Source of the DNA: Bdellovibrionales bacterium
Lineage (GTDB): Bacteria; Bdellovibrionota; Bdellovibrionia; Bdellovibrionales; UBA1609
Reading direction: 5' to 3'
DNA length: 41,220 nucleotides
NCBI GenBank assembly: GCA_023299885.1
Contig: JALZUS010000058.1
Span: 1-41,220, forward strand
Of this stretch, positions 24,188-33,624 are shown one piece after another (position 1 is the first letter of the stretch; the number at the start of each line of letters is the position of its first letter). The position numbers and the translations under genes are program-made. The notes beneath the pieces were generated by a model. That model worked only from the letters and a program-made list of their open reading frames with translations, searched no databases and had not been told where the DNA came from.

Positions 24188-25121
24188 TGGAACCTCCTAA
24201 TATTTCTGTATTAATTTTTATATAGTAATATTTATTTTTTAATTTTAGATTTTTTAATTTAATAAAATCCTTCTCAGTACACAAAATAGAAGCTTCAGGA
24301 TTAGCGCTTTCTATTTTTAAAATATCATCCTGTTTATAACTATAATGATCTCTAAATATTTTATGTGAATCAAAATCAACCGAAAAGCTTTTTGCTGTTT
24401 TTTCAAAACTTTCTGGATTACCCACTCCAGATAACAAAACAATAGGGCTCGACTTTAAAGGCTCTGCCACTACCCCTGAAAATGAATAGATATTACTAAC
24501 TGTAGTTTTCGCCCAAAATATATTTTCTTCTTTTAAATAAGGGCTAATTTTTTGATAAAGCCCCTCTTTATTTATTTCATTAGATCGAGTAATAACAACA
24601 AAATCAGCTCGCTTTAAACCTTCTAAAGACTCTCTTAATCTTCCAGATGGAAACACACCCAAGCGGGCATCTGTAGAGTCCATTAATACAACATCTACAT
24701 CTCTCTTAAAGTACCTGTGTTGAAAAGCATCATCAGCAATAACTATATCTACAGCTTCTTTAGCTATAAGTTCTTTTATTGCTACTGTCCTTTTTTTACA
24801 AACATATATAGGAGTATCAGGATAACGCTCATTGAGCATAGACATCTCATCACCATATTGAGTGATTGCGCCAGGCTTTACTTTATCAACGCCCTTGTAG
24901 CGGCCGCCGTACCCTCTAGATACTACGCCTACTTTAAGGCCCTTCTCCTGAAAGCTTTCAATTAGCAAAGCCACCATAGGTGTTTTTCCAGTACCGCCCA
25001 TACTCAAGTTGCCTACAGATATAATTGGTTTATTAAATTTTATCGATTTAATAAGATCTTTATCAAAGGCGTAATTTCTTAAACTCATTACTGATGAATA
25101 AAAGTGGCCAGCAATACCCAT
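24150..25121 (-). CDS. lpxK: Tetraacyldisaccharide 4'-kinase LpxK
   Basis: This 323-residue enzyme phosphorylates the 4' position of the lipid A disaccharide at the inner membrane. The P-loop reads SVGNLSMGGTGKTP (about 36-49). VVSRGYGG and DIVIADDAFQHR, the metal/substrate region, follow, and CTEKDFIKL near the C-terminus is also family-typical. The N-terminus is amphipathic, as usual for LpxK. The ATG lies three bases after the lpxB stop. Length matches the family (about 320-340). It is followed by, and overlaps, the acyltransferase gene that acts next but one in the pathway. Confidence 0.95.
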   Translation of the reverse strand: MGIAGHFYSSVMSLRNYAFDKDLIKSIKFNKPIISVGNLSMGGTGKTPMVALLIESFQEKGLKVGVVSRGYGGRYKGVDKVKPGAITQYGDEMSMLNERYPDTPIYVCKKRTVAIKELIAKEAVDIVIADDAFQHRYFKRDVDVVLMDSTDARLGVFPSGRLRESLEGLKRADFVVITRSNEINKEGLYQKISPYLKEENIFWAKTTVSNIYSFSGVVAEPLKSSPIVLLSGVGNPESFEKTAKSFSVDFDSHKIFRDHYSYKQDDILKIESANPEASILCTEKDFIKLKNLKLKNKYYYIKINTEILGGSNEFISKVWTSLN

Positions 25122-25124
25122 TAC

Positions 25125-26291
25125 TTAATGCCAAAATTTTTCTACTGCATCAGATACAGTTTTTGTTACATTTTGACTACCTAAGCTTTTTCTAACCTGC
25201 GATAAATCATTCACCGCATTCTGGTAAGCCTCAGGATCAGAAATATATACTTCCATATGCTTCACTAAATTTTCAACATTGGCTTGCTCTTGAAAAAGCT
25301 CGGGGGCCACTTCTCTATCCATAACTATATTTACTAACCCGAAAAACTTTAAAGAGCGTACTAAAAAACGACCTACAAAAACTGTTAACGCGTTCATTTT
25401 GTACATTATAACCATAGGTTTTTTAAATAGGCCTACAAATAAAGTGGCCGTCCCAGACGCACACAAAACAATATCAGCCAACGGAATCATTTTTAAAGGC
25501 TCTTCCTTGATAATTGTTAACGGGAAGTCATAACGCGGCAACATAGACTTTACTTCATGTAAGTTTAAAGTAGGCGCAACAAATAATGCATAATTATAAG
25601 ATGGATATTTTTTATAAAGCTCCTGAGCTGTTTTTATTTGGGGCTCTAAAATATACTTTAATTCAGAATGTCGGCTGCCAGGCATAAGTGCTATTACTTT
25701 ATTTTTTCCAAAGCCATAACGATCTTTGCGACTTTGCAGCTCTTCAGCTGTCCCCACATAGCTATCAATTTCATCTACCAACGGATGGCCAACAAACTCA
25801 ACATCTACATTATGCTTTTTATAAAGGTCTACTTCAAAAGGAAACAACACCAACATCTTATCAACAACTTTTTTAATCTTATGGATTCTTTTTTTCTTCC
25901 AGGCCCATATGTGAGGAGAAATATAGTAAACAACAGGTATACCTAATTTTTTAAGATCTTTAGCTAACCTTAAATTAAATCCTGGGTAATCTAATAATAA
26001 AGCAAACTTTGGTGGATTACTTTTACACTCTTCTAGTATCGCCTTGTAAGCTTTAGAAATAACATCCCAATGGCTTATGACTTCTTGCAAGCCCATAACG
26101 GCCATCTCTTCAGCTTTGCCTACTGCTGTGAAACCAACATCCACCATTTCCTGGCTTCCGACTCCAAAAGCTTCAAACTCTCTATCTTGCCAATGCTCTA
26201 GTAACCTTTGTGCATAAAGTGCACTAGACGCTTCTGCAGCTACCATTAGGACTCTTGGTTTTTTAGTTACTGAAGATGACTCCATAGACAC
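25125..26291 (-). CDS. lpxB: Lipid A disaccharide synthase LpxB
   Basis: A 388-residue family 19 glycosyltransferase that joins UDP-2,3-diacylglucosamine and lipid X. Visible hallmarks are VLMVAAEASSALYAQRLL at the N-terminus, FALLLDYPGFNLRLAKDLKK, VYYISPHIWAWKKKRI, FVGHPLVDEI, ALMPGSRHSELKY and LCASGTATLF. The start is GTG 26291, with GAG seven bases upstream; an ATG two codons later is an alternative. It lies between lpxA (13-base gap) and lpxK (3-base gap), giving the usual lpxA-lpxB order. No odd features. Confidence 0.96.
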   Translation of the reverse strand: MSMESSSVTKKPRVLMVAAEASSALYAQRLLEHWQDREFEAFGVGSQEMVDVGFTAVGKAEEMAVMGLQEVISHWDVISKAYKAILEECKSNPPKFALLLDYPGFNLRLAKDLKKLGIPVVYYISPHIWAWKKKRIHKIKKVVDKMLVLFPFEVDLYKKHNVDVEFVGHPLVDEIDSYVGTAEELQSRKDRYGFGKNKVIALMPGSRHSELKYILEPQIKTAQELYKKYPSYNYALFVAPTLNLHEVKSMLPRYDFPLTIIKEEPLKMIPLADIVLCASGTATLFVGLFKKPMVIMYKMNALTVFVGRFLVRSLKFFGLVNIVMDREVAPELFQEQANVENLVKHMEVYISDPEAYQNAVNDLSQVRKSLGSQNVTKTVSDAVEKFWH

Positions 26292-26304
26292 AATAAGGCT
26301 CGCT

Positions 26305-27084
26305 TTAGCGAGCTAAACCTTTATCTGAAGAAGCTATAAAGTTTAATATATTTTTAACATACTTATCTTGGCGGCAATCATTTTTTACTTTTTCTATAGA
26401 CTCTTCTAGAGTTCTTTCTTTATTTAAAAGTGTTCTGATAGCTTTATGAATGTTATCACGGTCTTCAGAGGAAATACCTGACCTTTCAAGGCCTATTTTA
26501 TTAGTAGCCCTACATACAGCATACTTGCCCTGGGCAATAACATAAGGAAGTATATTTTTATTTACCGCAGACTCGCCAGTTATATAGCTACCATCACCCA
26601 CACTTACAAACTGACTAAAGTTACATGCGCCACCAATGGTAACATTATTACCTACTTTTACATGGCCAGCAAAATTTGTTGTATTAGCAACAATAACCCT
26701 GTCGCCTAAAATACAATCATGCCCTATATGAACATAAGCCATAAGCAAACAGTTATTACCTATAGTTGTCGTATTGTCTTGCTTAAGTGTACCCGTATTG
26801 ATTGTACAGAACTCTCTAAAAGTATTCCCATCACCAACAATAAGCTTTGAGACTTCACCTTTGTAGCTGAGGTCTTGTGGTGCTCCGCCTAAAAAAGAGT
26901 GATCACAAATTATATTATTTTTACCAATAATAGCTTCAATATTTTCATGCCCAACAATAGCATGGCTCCCTACACGGGTCCCTTCACCAATAACCACTGA
27001 ACCCTTAATCACTGCGTAGGGCCCAACTTTTACTGAAGGATGAAGTTTTGCTTTTTCAGAAATAATTGCTGTTGGATGTATCAA
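26305..27084 (-). CDS. lpxA: UDP-N-acetylglucosamine acyltransferase LpxA
   Basis: A 259-residue left-handed beta-helix protein made of hexapeptide repeats (for example VKVGPYAVIKGSVVIGEGTR). The catalytic His lies in MAYVHIGHDCILGD, followed by a helical C-terminal domain. It catalyses the first step of lipid A synthesis, using an acyl-ACP. The start is TTG 27084, which overlaps the fabZ TGA (TTGA); it gives [15 protein letters not shown], the exact family N-terminus, so TTG is right. Length is close to E. coli LpxA (262). Confidence 0.96.
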   Translation of the reverse strand: MIHPTAIISEKAKLHPSVKVGPYAVIKGSVVIGEGTRVGSHAIVGHENIEAIIGKNNIICDHSFLGGAPQDLSYKGEVSKLIVGDGNTFREFCTINTGTLKQDNTTTIGNNCLLMAYVHIGHDCILGDRVIVANTTNFAGHVKVGNNVTIGGACNFSQFVSVGDGSYITGESAVNKNILPYVIAQGKYAVCRATNKIGLERSGISSEDRDNIHKAIRTLLNKERTLEESIEKVKNDCRQDKYVKNILNFIASSDKGLAR

Positions 27085-27557
27085 GATTTTTTACCATTTG
27101 TTACATGGGCCCAAATATTAGCTTCAGCGACAAGCTTGTCGTTCACTTTAGCCTCTGTGTGGATCATGATAATAGACCCTCTGTCATTAATAATCTCAGA
27201 GGTAATTATTAACTGATCGCCTGGGACCACAGGTTTTTTAAATTTAGCGCCATCTACTTTAGCAATTAAAAAACTTCCATTTTTTTCATCTTGTCCGTAT
27301 TGGCAAGAAAGCCCACCTACTTGAGCCATAGCTTCAACAATAAGAACACCAGGCATAATTGGGTTGCCAGGAAAATGTCCATTAAAAAAAAGTTCGTTTA
27401 CAGATACATTTTTAATGGCTGTGATCTTGCGACCCACTCTTTTTTTATCACCAGTCTCTTCTGTAAAATCTATGACTCTATCTACCAATAATATTGGATA
27501 CCTATGAGGCAACAGCTCCATGATATCTTTGGCTTCTATAGGAAGGTTAAACTTCAT
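27081..27557 (-). CDS. fabZ: 3-hydroxyacyl-ACP dehydratase FabZ
   Basis: A 158-residue hot-dog fold dehydratase of fatty acid synthesis. It has [39 protein letters not shown] with the catalytic His, and the Glu-containing central helix. It competes with LpxA for 3-hydroxyacyl-ACP, so its place next to lpxA is typical and balances phospholipid and lipid A supply. The ATG lies three bases after the skp stop. Normal length, no anomalies. Confidence 0.96.
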   Translation of the reverse strand: MKFNLPIEAKDIMELLPHRYPILLVDRVIDFTEETGDKKRVGRKITAIKNVSVNELFFNGHFPGNPIMPGVLIVEAMAQVGGLSCQYGQDEKNGSFLIAKVDGAKFKKPVVPGDQLIITSEIINDRGSIIMIHTEAKVNDKLVAEANIWAHVTNGKKS

Positions 27558-27560
27558 AAT

Positions 27561-28061
27561 TTATTTCGCTTTATTATAAGCTTTTACAAGCTCATCTGTA
27601 AGATCATTGCCGCTAGCGCCCCAGATGATTTGCTGAGCCCTAAGTATCATTGTGTAGTTGCCTTTTTTAGCCATTCCATCAATAACTTTTTCCATCTTTT
27701 TTAAAATAGGTGTTGTAAGCTCTGTTTCTTTCTTTTTTAGCTCTACTTGGCTAGCACCAACAAGCTCTCTGTACTTAAGCATTTTTTCTTGAAAGCCTTT
27801 AAATTTTTGCTGCTTAGCTTCTGGAGACAATAAAGCCATTTTTTTATCTAAGCTTTTCTTTTCACTCTCTAATATTTTTTCCATAGATGTGATTTCTTTT
27901 TGTTTCTTTTGCTGAAAGCTTTTTAAAGATTTTTCAATTTTCTTGCCATCAGAAGATTTTAGTACGGCCGCCTCTAAGTTTACGTAACCGATTTTAACGT
28001 CAGCCCATGTTGCTGCAGAAAATAGTAAAGTTGCCGCCAATATTGTAATTTGTTTAAGCAT
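27561..28061 (-). CDS. skp: Periplasmic chaperone Skp/OmpH family
   Basis: A 166-residue protein with a Sec signal peptide (cleaved near SAATWA, residue 20). The mature start is DVKIGYVNLEAAVLKSSDG, typical of OmpH. Long charged helices of coiled-coil character (about 45-125) form the tentacles of the trimeric chaperone, which carries unfolded outer-membrane proteins to BamA. GGAG stands five bases before the ATG. It follows bamA after 40 bases and precedes fabZ, as in many Gram-negative genomes, except that lpxD is not between them. Confidence 0.9.
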   Translation of the reverse strand: MLKQITILAATLLFSAATWADVKIGYVNLEAAVLKSSDGKKIEKSLKSFQQKKQKEITSMEKILESEKKSLDKKMALLSPEAKQQKFKGFQEKMLKYRELVGASQVELKKKETELTTPILKKMEKVIDGMAKKGNYTMILRAQQIIWGASGNDLTDELVKAYNKAK

Positions 28062-28101
28062 AAAAACTCCTTCGCTTAATTATTTAATTGTTTATTTAAT
28101 A

Positions 28102-30492
28102 TTAAAAAGGTGTTCCAAAAGAAAAGTGGAACTCATTCGCTCTTTCACCAAAGCGAGGGTCCCTATCTATAGGAAAGCCAAATTCAAATCGTAATGGCCC
28201 CATTGGTGAAAACCAACGAACACCAAAACCATAGTTTTGCCTAAAATCAGAAAGACTTAAACTATCGTCTGCGTAACCAATGTCATAAAAGAAGACAGCC
28301 ATCATTTTAGCCTCTTCTACTAATGGAAACATAAGCTCTAAGTTATAAACAAGCTTCTGCTCACCACCAAAAGGGCGGTTACAAAAATTAAAAGCTTCAT
28401 CATTACTAGCAGAGTCCTTAGTACACGACTGCCCACTTGTCCCACCAGCTAATATACCTGCATTTTTATTAGAAAATTTTCTTCTTCCAACAGAGTACCA
28501 GTCAAAGCCTCTTAATGAATAAGGGCCACCCAATAAAAACAATTCATTGAATGGGACTTTATCATCACCCTCTTGAGAGATAACTCTATCGTAAACAAAA
28601 TTATTTCTTAAAGTTATTTTTTTTGTAATAGGGATAAAGTGCTTTAAAGTTGTACCCACTTTAAAGTAACGATGATCTCCACCAAGCCCTGCATAGCCAG
28701 CATAAGCTGTCCAAAGCGTGCCTTTAGAGGGCATGATTCTATCATTACGAGTATCAAAGCTAATCGCAGTATTAATGTAGCTTGTTAACCCGTTAGCCGT
28801 CTCTACTGGAAAAAGATCTGTATCCGCATCAGGCAACAAATCAAGATCTGTATCAAAAATATCATACCCAATTTGCCATCTTATATTTTCGGCAAGAGGC
28901 CTTGATAAATCGAAACCAAAACCTAATTTTTTCTCTTTGTAAGAATTTAACTGACGGTCTTTAAAGTAAAAGTTTAAACCTAAACCCCAAATAGAGTCCT
29001 TCCAGTAAGGCTCATTAAAACTTAAATTTATATTTTGCCTATCTTCACTTAGGTCAACTTGCACGCCTAACCTTTGACCTTTGCCTAAAAAGTTAGATTG
29101 GCTAACCTGCGCACCAAATACAAAGCTGCTTTCTGCGCTTGTACCTGCACTAATCTGCAAAGCCCCTGTATTTCTTTCTTTAACCCTAATATCGATATCC
29201 ATAATGTCATCGCGACCAGGAGGAGTTTTTGTTTGAAAAACAATATCTTCAAAGAAACCAAGTCGCCTTACATTGGCCAAAGACTTCTGCTTAAGAGTTT
29301 CGTTGTACATATCCCCTTCAGAAAGCTTGAGCTCACGTCTTAAAACCTTGTCTCTTGTGTGGGTATTACCAACAACATTAATATTGCCAATATAAACCTT
29401 TTGACCTTTATTAATTTCAAAAAGAATGTCCACAATTTCTGTTTCGTCATTCATTCTTGGTCTTGGTATTGGATTGGTGTATGCAAAACCTTTGTCACCA
29501 TACTTTTCTGTAATAGCCTGAATATCTTTTTGCAACTTAGAGTACGAAAACACATCTCCTGATTTTGTACTTAGCACTTCTTCTAATTCAGATTCAGAAT
29601 GTATAATATCACCGTCAAAAAGAATATTGCCAACCGTATATTTGATGCCCTCAAAGACTGGAATATTGATAGACAAACCTGAACGGTCTGGACTCATTTG
29701 CACAGAGGGCTTTTCCACCTTTGCCTTTAGGTAACCTTTATCTAAGTAATAAAAATTAAGCCTTTGTATATCTTGATCAAAAGCGTCTTGCTTATAAGCC
29801 CCAGACTTAGAAAAGCGAGTAAAAAAACCAGCCTCTCGAGTGGCCATAAACTTTTTTAACTCAGTATCTTTAATTTGAGTGTTGCCTGTAAATTGGATAC
29901 TTTTAACTTTAACTTTTTGGCCTTCATTTATAGTAAATACAACATCTGACGTTGTTTCTGACTCATTAGCTAAAGAGTAACTCACCTCTGTTAAAAAATA
30001 ACCTTTTTCTTCGTAGGCCGCTTCTATAGCGCCAATAGATTCATTAAGCTTAGTGTAGCTTAACAACTGATAAGGTCTTAAGCCTGTAGCTGCTTGCAGC
30101 TCATCAGCAGACAGGGATCCATTACCTTTGTAAGAAATAGAGACAACAGATGGTTTTTCTAGAACTGTATAGTTGAGACCAACTCCACCCTTAGCTTTTA
30201 TTTTTTCTACAAGAACATCATTAAAATAGCCCATCCCAAATAAAGCTTTAATGTCTTTATTGATATTAGCGGACTTATATCTTTCGCTAACTTTAGAAGT
30301 TAGCTTTCTTTTAATAGCTGCCGACTCAATTTTTTTATTTCCAACAATATTTATGTTTTTAATAACCTGCGCGTATGCACCTGATGACGATACCGTCAAA
30401 ATAAGCATAGTTAAAAAATTAACAGCCAAAAAATGCAAAGTGATACATTTTTTTGTTACAGGACTTGAACTAGATAAAATGAGTTGTTTCAA
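28102..30492 (-). CDS. bamA: Outer membrane protein assembly factor BamA
   Basis: A 796-residue Omp85 protein. A long signal peptide (cleaved near AYAQ, about residue 41) precedes five POTRA domains (about 42-445; VIKNINIVGNKKIE opens the first). The C-terminal 16-strand barrel has LLGGPYSLRGFDWYS, the conserved loop-6 RGF motif. Two Cys residues follow soon after (SCTKDS and FCNRPF), resembling the loop cysteines of E. coli BamA. The chain ends in Phe, the usual outer-membrane signal. It inserts beta-barrel proteins. The start is TTG 30492, with GAGG about five bases upstream; no ATG lies before the signal peptide. It follows lolD by 47 bases. Confidence 0.96.
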   Translation of the reverse strand: MKQLILSSSSPVTKKCITLHFLAVNFLTMLILTVSSSGAYAQVIKNINIVGNKKIESAAIKRKLTSKVSERYKSANINKDIKALFGMGYFNDVLVEKIKAKGGVGLNYTVLEKPSVVSISYKGNGSLSADELQAATGLRPYQLLSYTKLNESIGAIEAAYEEKGYFLTEVSYSLANESETTSDVVFTINEGQKVKVKSIQFTGNTQIKDTELKKFMATREAGFFTRFSKSGAYKQDAFDQDIQRLNFYYLDKGYLKAKVEKPSVQMSPDRSGLSINIPVFEGIKYTVGNILFDGDIIHSESELEEVLSTKSGDVFSYSKLQKDIQAITEKYGDKGFAYTNPIPRPRMNDETEIVDILFEINKGQKVYIGNINVVGNTHTRDKVLRRELKLSEGDMYNETLKQKSLANVRRLGFFEDIVFQTKTPPGRDDIMDIDIRVKERNTGALQISAGTSAESSFVFGAQVSQSNFLGKGQRLGVQVDLSEDRQNINLSFNEPYWKDSIWGLGLNFYFKDRQLNSYKEKKLGFGFDLSRPLAENIRWQIGYDIFDTDLDLLPDADTDLFPVETANGLTSYINTAISFDTRNDRIMPSKGTLWTAYAGYAGLGGDHRYFKVGTTLKHFIPITKKITLRNNFVYDRVISQEGDDKVPFNELFLLGGPYSLRGFDWYSVGRRKFSNKNAGILAGGTSGQSCTKDSASNDEAFNFCNRPFGGEQKLVYNLELMFPLVEEAKMMAVFFYDIGYADDSLSLSDFRQNYGFGVRWFSPMGPLRFEFGFPIDRDPRFGERANEFHFSFGTPF

Positions 30493-30495
30493 AAA

Positions 30496-30537
30496 AACCT
30501 CAATCGTTTCAATAACTTAAAATCTGGACTTGAGGTT
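30496..30537 (-). promoter_or_regulatory. Inverted repeat sequestering the bamA ribosome-binding site
   Basis: Between the lolD stop and the bamA TTG, the transcript carries AACCTCAA (30537-30530) and its perfect complement TTGAGGTT (30503-30496) with a 26-base loop. The second arm contains the bamA ribosome-binding site GAGG and is followed by a run of T. It could act as a translational switch or weak attenuator; an 8-bp stem with a long loop is only modest evidence. Confidence 0.35.
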
Positions 30538-30539
30538 AG

Positions 30540-31220
30540 CTATAAATCAAGCCACTGTCCATCTTTGATGGTTTTGCGCTGCTGAAAACGCGCTGCAAAG
30601 GACTCCTCATGAGTTACGACAATTAGAGTCAATTTTCTTTTCTCTTGAAGCTCAAAAAAGAGGTCATGGATCTTGCTTGCATTGGCTGAATCCAGGTTTC
30701 CTGTTGGCTCATCAGCCATAAGCACCTGAGGGTCCATTATAAGGCTTCTTGCTATAGCTACCCTCTGCTGCTCGCCACCACTCATTTGTGATGGGTAGTG
30801 ATTTATTCGATCTGACATCCCAAAATCTTCCAATAACTCTTCTGCCTTTTTATGAGCCTCTCTTTTATCCATGCCTGCTATTCGGGCAGGCATGATTACA
30901 TTTTCTACCGCCGTAAATTCTGCCAATAAGTGATGGAACTGAAATACAAAGCCAATATTTTTATTTCTAAAGGCTGAAAGCTCTGCATCAGTATAATTAT
31001 AAATAAGCTCTTCTTTAAAAGTAACATCGCCACTTGTAGGCTCATCAAGACCGCCCAAAATATGAAGTAGAGTACTTTTACCCGCTCCAGAGCCACCAAC
31101 AATACATAATGCCTCACCAGCATTAATACTAAAATCAATTCCTTTTAAAATTTCAAGCTCACCGGAGCCCACATTATATTTTTTAAAAATATTTTTTGCA
31201 CTTATAATTAAATCACTCAT
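30540..31220 (-). CDS. lolD: Lipoprotein-releasing system ATPase LolD
   Basis: A 226-residue ABC ATPase of the MacB/LolD type. Walker A is GGSGAGKST (42-50), the Q-loop region is FVFQFHHLLAEFTA, the signature is MSGGEQQRVAIARSL, and Walker B is VLMADEPTGNLD. It powers release of outer-membrane lipoproteins from the inner membrane to LolA. QFHHLL is the LolD-specific variation that distinguishes it from FtsE. It overlaps the end of the permease gene by eight bases, so the two are made together. No lolA is seen in the window. Confidence 0.93.
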   Translation of the reverse strand: MSDLIISAKNIFKKYNVGSGELEILKGIDFSINAGEALCIVGGSGAGKSTLLHILGGLDEPTSGDVTFKEELIYNYTDAELSAFRNKNIGFVFQFHHLLAEFTAVENVIMPARIAGMDKREAHKKAEELLEDFGMSDRINHYPSQMSGGEQQRVAIARSLIMDPQVLMADEPTGNLDSANASKIHDLFFELQEKRKLTLIVVTHEESFAARFQQRKTIKDGQWLDL

Positions 31221-32436
31221 ACCTTAACCCCTCGACAATGGCCTTTCTTGAGGCCTTCTTAGCCGGAAAAAACGTAGCCATATAACAAACCAATAAAGAT
31301 GCTAATAAAACAATAGCTAAGTCAAAAAATCTTAATTCTAATTGCAGCTCTGTTATTTTATAAACTTTAGACGGAAGCAGTCCAAATTTATTATTTACGC
31401 TTGTTAAGATACGACAAGCCAACAAGCCTACGCCTATTCCGCACAGGCTGCCTATAAAACCTATAAAAAGTCCCTTATACGTATAAATTCTAAGTATAGA
31501 CTCTTTTGTTGCACCCATAGCTTTTAAAATAGCTATATCTTTTGTTTCTTTCATTACACTTATAAATAATGAACTTGTGATATTGAAAGCCGCCGCCAAA
31601 ACTATAATCAATATCACCAAAAAAATAATTGGTTTTTCGTATTTAATAGCTTCAAATAAATTAGCATTAACATCCCACCAACTGCGAGCCGAGTAGTCAT
31701 CAAGCTGCGAGTGAATTTTATCCACCATAGGAATAGCAAAGTCTGAACTTTCCAGACGCAATCTCCAGCCTGTGATTTGCTCTTTTTTGAAAGTAAAGCT
31801 TTGGGCTACTTTTATATTTACCATTATATATCTTGAATCATAATCATGGCGACCCAGCGCTGTAACCCCAGCCACTTTAAACATTTTAAGCTTTGGCCTT
31901 ACTTGCACTGATTTAGACTGTAACTGAGGCACCACTATAGGAAATCGGTCACCCACTTTTAAATCAAACTCTTTAGCAATCCCCTGCCCTACCAAAGCCA
32001 GAGGCTGCTTTAGGCCCTCAAGGTTAAACTCGCCCTCAGTGACTTTATTTTTTATATTAAGCACATCATGAACAGACTCAGTATCAATACCTTCAATAAC
32101 AACGCCTCTCACTTTTCCTTTTCTGGCGACTAGGCCCTCCACCACATAAAAAGGCGTTTTACCTTTTATGCTGTATCCCAAATTTGAAATATGAGTTTCG
32201 ATCTCATTTGATTTAAAGTGGCCTTGATCATTTTTATACAACAAGACATGGCCAACAGCATCGATAACACTTTTACGCAAACTCGTCTCATAACCACTCA
32301 CTACAGCCATAGCTACAACTAGAGAAGCAACGCCTATTACTAGAGCCCAAAAAGGCAAGCTTTTATTAATCTTAGTAAAGATTGATTTTAAACCCACTGA
32401 TTTTAATGCAAAAATAATACTTGTTTTTTTATTCAT
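31213..32436 (-). CDS. lolC: Lipoprotein-releasing system permease LolC/LolE
   Basis: A 407-residue FtsX-type permease. One helix lies near residues 28-48, a large periplasmic domain follows (about 50-265), and three C-terminal helices end the protein. LFISVMKETKDIAILKAMGA and LCGIGVGLLACRIL are typical of LolC/E. Only one permease gene is present, so the complex may be a homodimer of a LolF-like protein or a partner may lie elsewhere. The ATG overlaps the prfB stop region by eight bases, and AGAG lies upstream. It is followed by lolD. Confidence 0.92.
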   Translation of the reverse strand: MNKKTSIIFALKSVGLKSIFTKINKSLPFWALVIGVASLVVAMAVVSGYETSLRKSVIDAVGHVLLYKNDQGHFKSNEIETHISNLGYSIKGKTPFYVVEGLVARKGKVRGVVIEGIDTESVHDVLNIKNKVTEGEFNLEGLKQPLALVGQGIAKEFDLKVGDRFPIVVPQLQSKSVQVRPKLKMFKVAGVTALGRHDYDSRYIMVNIKVAQSFTFKKEQITGWRLRLESSDFAIPMVDKIHSQLDDYSARSWWDVNANLFEAIKYEKPIIFLVILIIVLAAAFNITSSLFISVMKETKDIAILKAMGATKESILRIYTYKGLFIGFIGSLCGIGVGLLACRILTSVNNKFGLLPSKVYKITELQLELRFFDLAIVLLASLLVCYMATFFPAKKASRKAIVEGLRYE

Positions 32437-33554
32437 TCATCATCTCTTTAGAATGCTTTAAATAAGTTTCAATCAAACTGGATAAATCTCCATCAAGCAC
32501 TGTGTCTGGTTTTGAAACTTCATGGTTTGTTCTATGGTCTTTAACCATTTGATAAGGATGTAAAACATAAGACCTTATTTGGCTTCCCCACTCATTGGCC
32601 TTCTTTTCTGAATTAAGCTCATTCTTTTCTGCGTTTCGTCTTTCAACTTCTCGCTCATAAAGAGCAGCCTTTAACATTTTTAAAGCTTTATCTTTATTAG
32701 CATGCTGGCTTCTTTGGTTTTGGCACTGAACAACCACATTTGTAGGCAAGTGAGTAATCCTTACAGCTGAGTCAGTCGTATTAATATGCTGACCACCAGC
32801 CCCACTAGCCCTATAAGTATCCACCCTTATCTCTTCTTCTTTAATTTCAATATCTATGGAGTCATCCACTTCAGGCCATGCAAAAACAGAGGCAAAGCTA
32901 GTATGCCTCCTCGCACTAGAGTCAAAAGGGCTTATCCTTACTAAGCGATGCACTCCAGTCTCCGCCTTAAGGTAACCGTAGGCATATGGGCCAGAGATAG
33001 AAAGAGTCACCGATTTAACACCAGCCTCTTCACCACTTGTGACGGACATCACCTCAACTTTAAATCCATTCTTATCTGCATAGCGCTTATACATGCGCAA
33101 CAACATTCCCGCCCAGTCACAAGCCTCTGTGCCACCAGCTCCAGAGTTTATAGAAATATAAGCTCCGTTGGAATCAGTCTCACCACTTAAAAAACTTTTA
33201 AGCTCTAGGGATTCGTAAATTTTTATAATTTCTTTTTCTTCCGACTTTACTTCTGTAAATGAGTCCTCATCTTCTAGCTCTAAAGCCATAGACAAAAGAA
33301 CCAGGGCATCTTCAACTTTTTGATGAAGATGCTTCCAGTCGATAACTGATTTTTCTAAAATTGCTTTTTCTTGATTAAGAGACTGCATTTCTTTTGGATT
33401 GTTCCAAATAGATGGGTCTTGAATAGCTATTTCGATTTCTTCTAAACGTTTAGTGTTTTTATCAACTTCAAAGATACCCCCTAAGTTCTTCAGACTTATT
33501 GAGATAGCTTTCTAATAAAGTTTTTGTGGCTCCCGCCTCAGTAGCTAATGACAT
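32429..33554 (-). CDS. prfB: Peptide chain release factor 2 with programmed +1 frameshift
   Basis: The gene consists of two frames. ATG 33554 opens 28 codons ending RGYL and an in-frame TGA at 33470-33468. A +1 shift over CTT-T then continues EVDKNTKRLEEIEIAIQDPS into the long frame, for about 374 residues in total. The second frame has RISPFDSSARRH with the RF2 stop-codon-reading SPF tripeptide, and RASGAGGQHINTTDSAVRI with the catalytic GGQ. RF2 releases peptides at UGA and UAA. The UGA in its own mRNA makes its synthesis self-regulating: low RF2 gives more frameshifting. A caller that ignores the shift would start the gene falsely at 33388. It heads the lol-bam-lpx operon. Confidence 0.95.
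33468..33482 (-). promoter_or_regulatory. prfB: RF2 programmed frameshift site
   Basis: The transcript reads AGGGGG-TAT-CTT-TGA. A Shine-Dalgarno-like AGGGGG stands three bases before the slippery CTT and the UGA stop, the same arrangement as in E. coli prfB. The ribosome shifts +1 from CUU to UUU and avoids the stop. Confidence 0.95.
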
Positions 33555-33624
33555 ACACCTTTTTTCTCAAAATTTATCTATGGAGTCACCTTAAAGTGCA
33601 TTAAAGTTGAGTAAATAATAAGCT

